From JBBRZF01 sp038236965 (GTDB taxonomy: Bacteria > Acidobacteriota > Terriglobia > Terriglobales > Acidobacteriaceae), in the NCBI GenBank assembly GCA_038236965.1, contig JBBRZF010000063.1, forward strand, positions 1 through 17,246: a stretch of DNA of 17,246 bases, written 5' to 3'. The first letter of the stretch is position 1; each line of letters starts with the position of its first letter. A model generated the notes under the pieces. That model made no database searches, was not told where the DNA came from, and saw only the letters and a program-made list of their open reading frames with translations. Position numbers and translations under genes: made by a program. Shown here piece by piece: positions 8,369 to 15,241 of the stretch.

Positions 8369-8764
8369 TTATTTCTGCGTGTCGATTCGCAGATTGATGC
8401 GGGTGTCGGGGCGCGAATCGAAGGAGCTCAGCGTTTTCGTGTCGCTGGCTTTGCCGTTCAATTCGGCGTGGACTTCGTAGTCCACATTCGGCGAAAGCGC
8501 GTGGAAACGATAGGCGCCATCGGGGCCGGCGATGAACGTCTTGACGGCAAGCGTCTTGGTGTTCTTCAGGTGGACGATGGCGTTGGGCAGCGGGTTCTCG
8601 CTCTTGTCGAAGACGAAGCCGTTCAACGAGCGCGACTGCACCTGCGGATCGTCAAAGGGTTCCGCACTGGAGCCCGCGACTTCCGCATTGGCCTTCACTG
8701 CCATCCGGCTAAACGCGAACGACGCCACGAGCAGCAACATACCTAACCCGAGAGCTTTCTTCAT
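8369..8764 (-). CDS. Secreted carboxypeptidase-regulatory-like domain protein
   Basis: A 131-aa exported protein. A signal peptide spans about 1-28 (KK n-region, Leu-rich core, ANA cut). The mature part is a single beta-sandwich of the carboxypeptidase D regulatory-like/Cna-B type (about 47-128): LNGFVFDKSENPLPNAIVHL, then a GPDGAYRFHALSP turn, the usual G-x-V-x-D...G-x-x-xP-x-A...V ... G-x-Y-x-F pattern. There is no enzyme active site; such domains usually act as structural or binding modules. The ATG at 8764 has GGAGG at 8770-8774 with five-base spacing; an upstream in-frame GTG at 8770 overlaps that site and is rejected. It is the last gene of a three-gene minus-strand cluster, 29 bp after the second gene. 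Confidence 0.8.
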   Translation of the reverse strand: MKKALGLGMLLLVASFAFSRMAVKANAEVAGSSAEPFDDPQVQSRSLNGFVFDKSENPLPNAIVHLKNTKTLAVKTFIAGPDGAYRFHALSPNVDYEVHAELNGKASDTKTLSSFDSRPDTRINLRIDTQK

Positions 8765-8793
8765 GGGCACCTCCGCTGACTTGTGCTCTGATT

Positions 8794-9210
8794 CTACTCT
8801 GTTAGATGCAGGCCGATGTCCTGACGCTCTTCATTTTCTATGTGTACTAGAACCTGGGGTTTAGGCTTACCACTGGCGGTGTTGACGTCGGCCCAGACGA
8901 CGTAGTCGGCTTTGCCGGCGGGGAGGCGCTGGGCGAATTCGCCGTGATGGTCGGAGATGAGCTCCCATTTGGCCTTCTTCTTGTCGGCCAGACGGATTTT
9001 CACGGGAACTCCGTAGACGGGCCGATTATCGGCACCCCATACGGTGCCGAAGATGAGGGCGTAGGGTGCAGGAGACTGGGCAGGCGCGGGCTGCGGGGAC
9101 GCTGCGTGTCCGGGTAGGGTTGCAGGGAGCAGCAGGCCAGCGCCTAACAGCAGAGCGGCTGTGGCGCGCAGGATCGGATTTGTGACAGCTCTGCTCCTAT
9201 CAGTCGCCAT
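8794..9210 (-). CDS. Secreted small beta-sandwich protein, carboxypeptidase-regulatory-like
   Basis: A 138-aa protein with a long signal peptide (about 1-36: Arg-containing n-region, Leu/Ala core, GHA cut), a short Pro/Ala/Gln linker (38-48) and one predicted beta-sandwich (about 50-136) with the FGTVWGADNRPVYGVPV opening and DHHGEFAQRLPAG turn seen in peptidase-associated transthyretin-like domains. No catalytic residues were recognised. It resembles its downstream neighbour in size, export and fold, though identity is low. The ATG at 9210 lies inside the end of the LysW-like gene (11-bp overlap) with AGG just before it; an in-frame ATG at 9231 would add seven residues (MARKKRR) and is possible. 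The overlap points to translational coupling. Function unknown. Confidence 0.72.
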   Translation of the reverse strand: MATDRSRAVTNPILRATAALLLGAGLLLPATLPGHAASPQPAPAQSPAPYALIFGTVWGADNRPVYGVPVKIRLADKKKAKWELISDHHGEFAQRLPAGKADYVVWADVNTASGKPKPQVLVHIENEERQDIGLHLTE

Positions 9211-9382
9211 CCGCCTCTTCTTCCTCGCCATCGGCTTCGTCGGCGATGGGTCCAAGCTCGAGGGGTTCGGTGGCCACTACTTCGAACTGGCTGCCGCACT
9301 CGGTGCACGATACGACTTCGCCTTCATCTAGATCTTCTTCTTCAATGTCGAGATCGCTCTCGCATTCAGGACACAAAACCAT
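9200..9382 (-). CDS. LysW-like acidic zinc-ribbon protein
   Basis: A 60-aa protein with two CxxC pairs (C4/C7 and C26/C29), an acidic stretch between them and the VVATEPLELGP segment that lines up with the matching part of LysW. LysW proteins carry alpha-aminoadipate or glutamate bound to their C-terminal Glu through lysine or arginine synthesis. Here the tail is a run of Glu/Asp ending in ADGD rather than the canonical EDWGE, so the carrier role is doubtful. No lysine-pathway genes are nearby. The start has GGAGG (9387-9391) four bases upstream. It is the first gene of a cluster with two exported proteins and overlaps the next gene by 11 bp. Acidic zinc ribbons of this kind may also act as adaptors; that is inference. 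Confidence 0.8.
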   Translation of the reverse strand: MVLCPECESDLDIEEEDLDEGEVVSCTECGSQFEVVATEPLELGPIADEADGEEEEADGD

Positions 9383-9490
9383 AATTCCTCCGTAAGCGAC
9401 GCATCTCCCGATCCGGTGTGGCCTTTGTGAGGCCGGGGCAAATAGCTGGAGTATCGTCTTATCTTTATATTTAGAATCTCTTATGGCGCA

Positions 9491-9507
9491 GCGTCAAGTA
9501 TTGACGC
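9491..9507. promoter_or_regulatory. 17-bp palindrome in the divergent lysW-like/M28 gap
   Basis: GCGTCAA-GTA-TTGACGC is a perfect dyad with seven-bp arms, in the 181-bp gap between the divergent start codons (9382 and 9564). Both arms contain TTGACG, a -35-like hexamer, one facing each way. No clear -10 was found at standard distance. It looks like a binding site for a dimeric regulator that could act on both transcripts. Confidence 0.45.
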
Positions 9508-9563
9508 AACTAAACATCTGTACGCGGCAAAATCTTTTCTTGCCATTTTAGCTGAGAGGGTTC

Positions 9564-10952
9564 ATGCAAAAACTTCGATGCACTTTTTTCTGGGCTGCCC
9601 TTCTGATGTTAACGTCCTTCTTCGCGGTTGCCCAGTCATCGGGTCGCGAAGTGAAAACGCAGGTGAACCCGGACGCCGCAATCCAAGGGGCCATGAAGCA
9701 GGTCTCGACCAAACAGCTTGCGGCGACGATCGATAAGCTGGTCAGCTTCCATACGCGGAACACGCTTTCGGCGGAAATGCCTGCGGCATCAGGCAAGGGA
9801 GTAGCGGCGGCGCGTGAGTGGATCCGCTCGGAATTCGAACGCTATTCGAAAGAATGCGGCGGATGCCTGGAGGTGAAGATAGACCTGTTCACCGAAGCGG
9901 CGACGGAGCGCATTCCTGAGCCGACAGAAATCGGCAATGTTTATGGGGTGCTGCGCGGCAGCAATCCGTCGAATGCGAGTCGCATCGTCCTGATCAGCGG
10001 ACATTACGATTCGCGCGCGACGGATGTGAAAGACACGGACACGGCCGCGCCCGGCGCAAATGACGATGGCAGCGGAGTGGCCGCCGTGCTGGAAGCAGCG
10101 CGGGTGATGAGCAAAATGAAATTGCCCGCGACGGTCGTATTTCTCGCCGTCGCCGGAGAAGAGCAGGGACTGAACGGAAGCAAGCATTTCGCCAAGATGG
10201 CCAAGCTGGAAGGCTGGAACATCGAGGCCGTGCTGAACGACGATACCGTGGGCGGCGACAAGAGTCCGGGGCAGGACACGACGAAGCTGCGCGTCTTCTC
10301 CGAGGGACTGCCAACGGCGGGAACGCCGGAAGAATGGAAACGCATACGCGCGTTGGGCGGAGAAAGCGATTCTGCTTCCCGGCAACTGGCGCGCTACATT
10401 GCGGAAGTAGGGCGCGAATACATGCCTGCGGCCGGGTTGCAGCCGATGATGATTTTCCGGGCTGACCGCTTTTTGCGCGGTGGAGATCATTCGGCGTTCA
10501 ATGAACAGGGATTCGCGGCTGTCCGGTTAACGGAGTTCCGGGAGAATTACGACCGTCAACATCAGAACCCCCGGACGGAAAACGGCATCGAATATGGTGA
10601 CCTGCCGAAGTTCATGGATTTCGAGTACTTGGCGAATGTCACGCGACTGGATGTAGCAACGCTGGCTTCCTTGGCATCGGCACCGGCACCTCCTGCGAAG
10701 GCGAGACTGCTGACCAAGAACCTGGAAAACGACAGCAACCTCACGTGGGAAGCTTCTCCTGGCGGCCTAGGGACGAGCTACGAGGTTTTGTGGAGATGGA
10801 CGACCTCCGCGACGTGGGACGGAGCGGATGAGTTCGGCAATGTCACGCGCGCGACAGTTCCGCGTTCGAAGGATAATGTGATTTTTGCGGTGCGGGCCGT
10901 GGATGCGATGGGGCATCGCAGCCTGGCAGTAGTTCCTTCACCGGAACGATAG
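9564..10952 (+). CDS. Secreted M28-family zinc metallopeptidase with C-terminal FN3-like domain
   Basis: A 462-aa exported aminopeptidase-like enzyme. A signal peptide spans about 1-23 (AVA cut before QSSG). The M28 domain carries its two-zinc site: H147-Y-D149, D167 in GANDDGSG (bridging ligand), the catalytic/ligand pair E199-E200 in AGEEQG, D226 or D227 in LNDD, and H309 in GGDHSAF. It probably removes N-terminal residues from peptides outside the cytoplasm; a carboxypeptidase or glutaminyl-cyclase-like role cannot be excluded. The last 85 or so residues (TWEASPGG ... VLWRWTT ... FAVRAVDAMGHRS) look like a fibronectin type III module, perhaps for substrate or surface binding. A GAGAGGG ribosome site ends three bases before the ATG. 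The rhomboid gene follows after 12 bp, so the two are likely cotranscribed. Confidence 0.9.
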   Translation: MQKLRCTFFWAALLMLTSFFAVAQSSGREVKTQVNPDAAIQGAMKQVSTKQLAATIDKLVSFHTRNTLSAEMPAASGKGVAAAREWIRSEFERYSKECGGCLEVKIDLFTEAATERIPEPTEIGNVYGVLRGSNPSNASRIVLISGHYDSRATDVKDTDTAAPGANDDGSGVAAVLEAARVMSKMKLPATVVFLAVAGEEQGLNGSKHFAKMAKLEGWNIEAVLNDDTVGGDKSPGQDTTKLRVFSEGLPTAGTPEEWKRIRALGGESDSASRQLARYIAEVGREYMPAAGLQPMMIFRADRFLRGGDHSAFNEQGFAAVRLTEFRENYDRQHQNPRTENGIEYGDLPKFMDFEYLANVTRLDVATLASLASAPAPPAKARLLTKNLENDSNLTWEASPGGLGTSYEVLWRWTTSATWDGADEFGNVTRATVPRSKDNVIFAVRAVDAMGHRSLAVVPSPER

Positions 10953-10964
10953 AAAGCGATAACT

Positions 10965-11828
10965 ATGAGACGAACCGGCAATTACGGCGGCGGTGGAGGA
11001 GGCATGACGCTGAGTCTGCCTCCGTTCACGCCAGCGGTCACCTGGCTGCTGGGCATCAACACGGCAGTCTTTCTGTTATTTGCGCTCCTGGGAGTGGTCT
11101 CTCGCGGGGCAACCGCAGGTATTATCGACCTCTTCGCATTGCGTCCGACCGATGTGGCTCACGGATACGTATGGCAGTTGGTCACGTACTCATTCCTCCA
11201 CCTTGGTTTCATGCATTGGTTCGGAAACATGCTCGGCATCTGGATGTTTGGTTCTGCGATCGAGGGCATGTGGAGGTCGCGACGCTTCCTGGAGTTGTTT
11301 GGTGCGGGTGTGATCGGCGGTGCGCTGTTCAGCGTGGTCATCTCCTATTCCGGCGTGTTGGGAGGGCCGAATGTTTCTACGGTAGGCGCTTCGGGCGGAG
11401 TCTACGCCATCCTGATCGCGTTCGGCATGTTGCTGGGCGAGAACGAGATCATGCTGATTCCCTTCCCGTTCAGGATCAAGGCGAAATATTTTGTCGCCAT
11501 CCTGATCGTGCTCGCGATCGTTTTTTCGCTGCAGGATACGGGGAGCACCAACAATCTTGCGCACCTTGGCGGACTTTTATTCGGATATCTCTACGTGAAG
11601 TTCTCGCCGCGTGGCGGGTTGCAGATAGCGGGCACGGAAGGCTACTACGGGCTGATCAATGGCTATCACAAATGGAAGCGTCGGCGCGCGGCGCGCAAGT
11701 TCGAGGTCTACATGCGTCAGCACAAGCGCGAAGATTATTTCGACGAATACGGGAATTACAAAGGGCCGGAGGAGGAGAAGCCTCCGTCAAAGGGCGATGG
11801 GGATTCCGGTGGACGCTGGGTGAACTGA
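10965..11828 (+). CDS. Rhomboid-family intramembrane serine protease
   Basis: A 287-aa membrane protein with about six hydrophobic helices (roughly 24-45, 69-98, 108-130, 140-158, 174-190, 196-212). The rhomboid catalytic dyad is present: S143 in GASGG and H200 in AHLGG; H84 and N88 in the HWFGN motif match the oxyanion residues of E. coli GlpG (H150 and N154). It cleaves transmembrane substrates within the inner membrane. The hydrophilic C-tail (about 225-287) is cytosolic, rich in charged residues and ends GGRWVN. The start is uncertain: ATG 10965 gives a 13-residue lead with six glycines, while ATG 11004 (MTLSLPPF) directly follows GGAGGAGG, which looks like a ribosome site. The M28 peptidase gene ends 12 bp upstream, suggesting a shared mRNA. 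Confidence 0.93.
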   Translation: MRRTGNYGGGGGGMTLSLPPFTPAVTWLLGINTAVFLLFALLGVVSRGATAGIIDLFALRPTDVAHGYVWQLVTYSFLHLGFMHWFGNMLGIWMFGSAIEGMWRSRRFLELFGAGVIGGALFSVVISYSGVLGGPNVSTVGASGGVYAILIAFGMLLGENEIMLIPFPFRIKAKYFVAILIVLAIVFSLQDTGSTNNLAHLGGLLFGYLYVKFSPRGGLQIAGTEGYYGLINGYHKWKRRRAARKFEVYMRQHKREDYFDEYGNYKGPEEEKPPSKGDGDSGGRWVN

Positions 11829-11852
11829 ATCCATAACAACACGGAACTATGG

Positions 11853-12167
11853 CTATTTGCCGTCGTACGACGAGTAAAGTTCCTCGAGTGTTTCATGAAT
11901 GGTAGTGATGGCGCAGAACTCCGAAAGCCGCAACCAGTAGCGGTGGACATCGGGATCCTGTTGCGCCTCGGAGCGCGCTTCTTCCGAGCGCCAAATGCGC
12001 AGGTGCACAAGTTTTCCCGGAATTTTCTGGTCGCGATAGAGAAGGTCCTGGCTATAGCCTTTGCGTTGCAAAAGCGAGTAGAACTCGCGGAGAAACGCGA
12101 GGCATTCGTCATCTTTCCCAGCGAAGGGCTCAAGAATCGCCAGCGAGAGAATTTTTTCAGAAAGCAT
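11853..12167 (-). CDS. Small ABM-like (dimeric alpha-beta barrel) protein
   Basis: A 104-aa protein with the layout of the antibiotic-biosynthesis-monooxygenase (ABM) fold: an N-terminal strand (ILSLAILEPFAGKDDECLAFL), a helix, a middle strand (LVHLRIWRSEEARSEA, like the family's E/R-x-W-xS-xxA pattern) and a C-terminal helix and strand. Members include quinol monooxygenases and heme-degrading enzymes, but many have no known reaction, and no cofactor site is visible. It starts only six bases after the pyruvate kinase stop and uses an AAAGG inside the end of that gene as a ribosome site, so it is the last gene of the yihY-pyk operon. It ends 24 bp from the convergent rhomboid gene. The family call rests on pattern alone. 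Confidence 0.65.
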   Translation of the reverse strand: MLSEKILSLAILEPFAGKDDECLAFLREFYSLLQRKGYSQDLLYRDQKIPGKLVHLRIWRSEEARSEAQQDPDVHRYWLRLSEFCAITTIHETLEELYSSYDGK

Positions 12168-12173
12168 TGTTGA

Positions 12174-13718
12174 TCAACCTTTCAGCCCTGAATTCTTTTT
12201 ACGGTTCGACCCAGTGCTATTTTCTTTGCGTTCCGCAGGCACGGTGTGGAGGCGCATGAGGTTCGTGGAACCTGACGTCGAACGCGTTCCGGCAACGATG
12301 CCTATGACATCACCGGGAACCACGATGTTGGCACGTCGCAACACCGCTTCGGCGTGGCGCACCATCGCCTCCGCGGATCCGATCGATTCCGTGCCCACCG
12401 GATGCACTCCCCAAAGAAGATTAAGCCGGTGACAGACTTCCGGGATGTGAGAAAAAGCATACACCTCTGCGCGCGGTCTGTACTTGGAAATCAGTCGCGC
12501 GGTATTGCCACTTTCGGTGTAAACGCAGATGGCGCGCATGTTGAGATCTTCGGCGGCGTGGGCGACAGATTCGCAGATGGCCTCGGAGACGGAGAGCCCA
12601 TGGTGTCCGCGATTGTCGCGACGTCTCCTGGGCGCGGCCTGCTGGGTGAGGTGCGCCTCGGTCTCGACGATGATGCGCGCCATCATGCTGACGGCCTCGC
12701 GCGGATAAGCGCCAGTGGCGGTCTCAGCGGAGAGCATGACGGCGTCTGTGCCGTCGAAGATGGCGTTGGCGACATCGCTGGCCTCGGCGCGGGTGGGACG
12801 CGGATTCTGAATCATTGACTCAAGCATCTGCGTGGCCGTGATGACGGGCTTGCGCCACTCGGAGGCGCGGCGAATGACGTGCTTTTGAATGACCGGCACT
12901 TTCTCCGGCGGCATCTCCACGCCGAGATCACCGCGTGCCACCATGACTCCGTCTGCAACCTCGAGTATTTCTTCCAGATTTGTGATCGCTTGCGGCTTTT
13001 CAAGCTTGGCGATGACGGGAACGTTGTGTCCCTGCTCGGCGATGAGGCGCTTGACCTCGGCAACATCTTTAGCGGAACGCACGAAGGAGACGGCGACCAT
13101 ATCGACGCCATGCGCGAGTCCGAAACGCAGGTCCTTGTAATCTTTTTCGGTGAGCGAGGGGACGCTGAGAACTTCGCCGGGCAGATTGATTCCCTGCCGC
13201 TCGCCAAGGAGTCCGCCATCGATGACTTCACAGGCTATCTCCGTTCCATGCACGGAACGAACCTGCAGCGACAACCTGCCGTCCGAGAGCAGAATCATGG
13301 AACCGGGCGAGACTTCTTCGGGAAGCTGTTGGAAGCCGGTGGAAAGAATCTCGGAGGTTCCCTCGATATCGCGCGTGGTGAGGGTGAGCCTGGCGCCGGC
13401 CTTGAGAACGACGGGGACGTGCTCCTTGAGGTTACCGGTACGAATCTTGGGGCCTTGCAGGTCCTGGAGGATGCAGATGGAGCGGTCGAGTTTTTCGGCG
13501 ACGCGGCGCAGTCGCTCGATGACGACTGCGTGTTGTTCGTGGGTTCCGTGCGAGAAGTTGAGGCGGGCGACGTCCATGCCGATGCGCATGAGGTCGCGCA
13601 TCTTAGCCTCGGTGTTGCTCGCCGGACCGATGGTGCAAACGATCTTGGCGCGACGGCGATGCGAGGTGCTGCCGTTGCCGGTTTCCGAAACGAAGCTGGC
13701 TTGATTGCTCTCTATCAT
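12174..13718 (-). CDS. pyk: Pyruvate kinase
   Basis: A 514-aa glycolytic enzyme that turns phosphoenolpyruvate and ADP into pyruvate and ATP. After a 20-residue polar lead, the TIM barrel opens with RRAKIVCTIGPAS; ARLNFSHG holds the substrate Arg (R52). The catalytic lysine is K238 in IAKLEKPQ, with E240 and D264 (ARGDLGVE) as metal ligands. The MLESMIQNPRPTRAEASDVANA signature (298-319) and SAETATGAYP follow, then the C-terminal allosteric-type domain. Length is somewhat above the 470 aa of E. coli PykF through N- and C-terminal tails. The ATG overlaps the TGA of the upstream yihY-like gene in an ATGA junction, which implies translational coupling and one mRNA. No separate promoter was seen, though one could lie inside yihY. 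Confidence 0.97.
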   Translation of the reverse strand: MIESNQASFVSETGNGSTSHRRRAKIVCTIGPASNTEAKMRDLMRIGMDVARLNFSHGTHEQHAVVIERLRRVAEKLDRSICILQDLQGPKIRTGNLKEHVPVVLKAGARLTLTTRDIEGTSEILSTGFQQLPEEVSPGSMILLSDGRLSLQVRSVHGTEIACEVIDGGLLGERQGINLPGEVLSVPSLTEKDYKDLRFGLAHGVDMVAVSFVRSAKDVAEVKRLIAEQGHNVPVIAKLEKPQAITNLEEILEVADGVMVARGDLGVEMPPEKVPVIQKHVIRRASEWRKPVITATQMLESMIQNPRPTRAEASDVANAIFDGTDAVMLSAETATGAYPREAVSMMARIIVETEAHLTQQAAPRRRRDNRGHHGLSVSEAICESVAHAAEDLNMRAICVYTESGNTARLISKYRPRAEVYAFSHIPEVCHRLNLLWGVHPVGTESIGSAEAMVRHAEAVLRRANIVVPGDVIGIVAGTRSTSGSTNLMRLHTVPAERKENSTGSNRKKNSGLKG

Positions 13719-14593
13719 CTTTTACTAGGATCCAGTTCCGTGTTCCGAAGTTCGGAATGCGCGCCGAAGAGGAACCGTGGATAGCGAAGCGAATTGAATT
13801 CCGCGCCTACCAGCACCACCAGCGACACCAGGTAAAGCCAGACCAGTAGCGCGATGGCGGTTCCGACCGAGCCGTAGATCTGATTGTAGTCGGCAAAATG
13901 GCGCAGGTAGGAACCGAAGAGTACGGTGGCTCCGAACCACATGACGGTGGCCAGCACGGCACCCGGCAAAACCCTGTGCCAAGGCTGCGTACGCGGCAAT
14001 CCGTGGTGGTAGATCAAGGCGATTACGGCGATGCTGGTGAGGGTGGAGATGACCCAGCGAAAGGCTGTCCACATGCCGAGGATGTAGGACCCGAGTTCGT
14101 GTCCGCTATGGAAGATGAGCCAGGTCTCGATCTGATTTCCAAAGGCCACCAGGAAACTGGCGAAGGCCATAGGCACTCCGGCAAGAATCACCAGCAGGAA
14201 TGCGATAGCACGCTCTTTGAAAATGCCCCATGTCTTGGGTAACTGATAGGCCTTACGAAAGCCTTCCATCCACGAGATCATGACGCCGGAAGCGGTCCAC
14301 ATGGTGATGAGCGAGGTGGAGATCAAGTTCTGTATGGGCTTAGGTTTGGCGCCTTCGAAAAAGAGCAGCACGGAAGTGTCTGTGCCAGCAGGCAGGATTC
14401 GGCCCAGAGCGAAGGAGATTTCGCGCACGAAGGCCCGCGTGCTGTGCGAGGCGGTCAAGATGGAGGCCACCAGCAGCACGGCAGGAAACAAGGTCAGAAT
14501 CGCAGAATAGGCGGCAGCCTTTGCGACGGCGAACTGGTCATGCTCAAGGGCACGCCAGAACGAGAGACGCATCAACCGCAGGAACTGAGACAT
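13715..14593 (-). CDS. YihY/BrkB-family inner membrane protein
   Basis: A 292-aa polytopic membrane protein with six predicted helices (about 25-48, 92-112, 128-151, 170-196, 208-230 and 241-264). The family signature is the sixth helix region, YGSVGTAIALLVWLYLVSLVVLVGAEFN in pattern (about 240-267), with the early AAAYSAILTLFP motif. YihY/BrkB proteins were once annotated as ribonuclease BN, which is now known to be wrong; their role is unsettled, with transport or envelope functions proposed. The start at 14593 gives the family-like N-terminus but has no clear ribosome site. It heads a minus-strand operon with pyruvate kinase (4-nt overlap) and a small ABM-like protein. Confidence 0.9.
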   Translation of the reverse strand: MSQFLRLMRLSFWRALEHDQFAVAKAAAYSAILTLFPAVLLVASILTASHSTRAFVREISFALGRILPAGTDTSVLLFFEGAKPKPIQNLISTSLITMWTASGVMISWMEGFRKAYQLPKTWGIFKERAIAFLLVILAGVPMAFASFLVAFGNQIETWLIFHSGHELGSYILGMWTAFRWVISTLTSIAVIALIYHHGLPRTQPWHRVLPGAVLATVMWFGATVLFGSYLRHFADYNQIYGSVGTAIALLVWLYLVSLVVLVGAEFNSLRYPRFLFGAHSELRNTELDPSKR

Positions 14594-14819
14594 ATCCGGA
14601 TGAGGCTAAATGACTGGAGCGAAAGGGGCAAGAGGAACCGTCAGTTGGCAGTGGGGGCACCGGGTCTGAGAACAATAGACAGGAGTCCTAGAAGTCGTCA
14701 TTTCACGTTGGGTAAATCCGTCAGCTAAAGAACTGGGGCATGGTTGTTCGCCAGGGCAAAGACCAACTGTACGTATCGCTTCCTTTTGACATTTCCGCGC
14801 CCAACTTCCTCATGTGCAA

Positions 14820-14852
14820 CATCATGTTTGCCACATCTTGACAAACATGATG
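14820..14852. promoter_or_regulatory. Inverted repeat, probable PadR operator
   Basis: CATCATGTTTG (14820-14830) and CAAACATGATG (14842-14852) are perfect 11-bp inverted arms around an 11-bp spacer. The right arm and spacer cover the TTGACA -35 of the padR promoter. ATGT/ACAT half-sites, the known core of PadR-type operators, occur at 14812, 14819, 14824, 14833 and 14845. Binding there would block transcription, as in negative autoregulation. Confidence 0.65.
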
Positions 14853-14867
14853 AACGAGGACTACTGT
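14838..14867 (+). promoter_or_regulatory. Promoter of the padR-permease operon
   Basis: A perfect -35 TTGACA (14838-14843) is followed after 18 bp by TACTGT (14862-14867), a weak -10. The predicted start near 14874 leaves a leader of about 28 nt before the ATG at 14902. Confidence 0.5.
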
Positions 14868-14901
14868 TCACATCTATCACGGTAGAGGAGCGGCTCTATT
14901 T

Positions 14902-15237
14902 ATGGAAGAAGTTGGTACCGATGTGATTCAGGGCACCCTGGATATGCTAATCCTGAAGACTCTTAGTCTTGAACCGATGCACGGGTTCGGCATAGCACGG
15001 CGTATCGAGCAGATATCGCGCGGAGTTTTCAAGGTCAATCCCGGGTCGCTGCTGACGGCGTTCCAGCGGATGGAGCGAGCTGGTCTGCTCGACGCGGAGT
15101 GGCGCGTGACCGACAACTCGCGGCGCGCGAAATTCTATTCACTCACTCGCGCTGGGAAAAAGCAGCTTGAGGTCGAGACCGCCGACTGGACGCGGCGGGT
15201 ATCCGCCATTGCGCGGCTCTTGAAAGCGGAAGGATAA
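14902..15237 (+). CDS. PadR-family transcriptional regulator
   Basis: A 111-aa winged-helix repressor of the type linked to ADOP permeases. The N-terminus has the family opening VIQGTLDMLILKTLSLEPMHGFGIARRIEQIS (about 8-39), then the recognition-helix region NPGSLLTAFQRMERAGLLDAEW (46-67), where most relatives have a GTIYPAL-like motif, and the wing RRAKFYSLTRAGKKQL (79-94). The short C-terminal helix (about 93-110) would dimerise. PadR proteins usually repress their own operon until an effector releases them; the strong dyad over the promoter fits this. The start ATG has GGAG 11 bases upstream, a little far. The stop is four bases before the permease ATG, so both genes share an mRNA. Confidence 0.92.
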   Translation: MEEVGTDVIQGTLDMLILKTLSLEPMHGFGIARRIEQISRGVFKVNPGSLLTAFQRMERAGLLDAEWRVTDNSRRAKFYSLTRAGKKQLEVETADWTRRVSAIARLLKAEG

Positions 15238-15241
15238 CGGT

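Larger units (their letters stand above)
14594..14901. other. Divergent regulatory gap (308 bp) between yihY and the PadR gene
   Basis: No gene was recognised. The right half holds the PadR promoter and dyad (listed separately). A weak stem TAGAG-N6-CTCTA (14883-14898) covers the GGAG that would serve as the padR ribosome site. The left half, towards yihY, shows no clear promoter. A plus-strand frame at 14744-14926 is out of frame with PadR, overlaps its start and is not supported. Confidence 0.5.

Noticed and set aside
9420..9434. GGCCT-N5-AGGCC stem in the lysW-like leader as a riboswitch or attenuator
   Set aside because: Only five base pairs with no T-run or conserved riboswitch core visible; too weak to call.
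11861..11872. 12-bp palindrome CGTCGTACGACG as a terminator between the rhomboid and ABM-like genes
   Set aside because: It lies inside the ABM-like coding sequence (codons for SSYD) and has no T-run; likely chance.
12879..13784. 301-codon frame antisense to pyruvate kinase
   Set aside because: Covered by an intact pyk; composition is typical of an antisense shadow.
14744..14926. 60-codon plus-strand ORF upstream of padR
   Set aside because: It overlaps the padR start in another frame, runs through the operator dyad and has no family resemblance.
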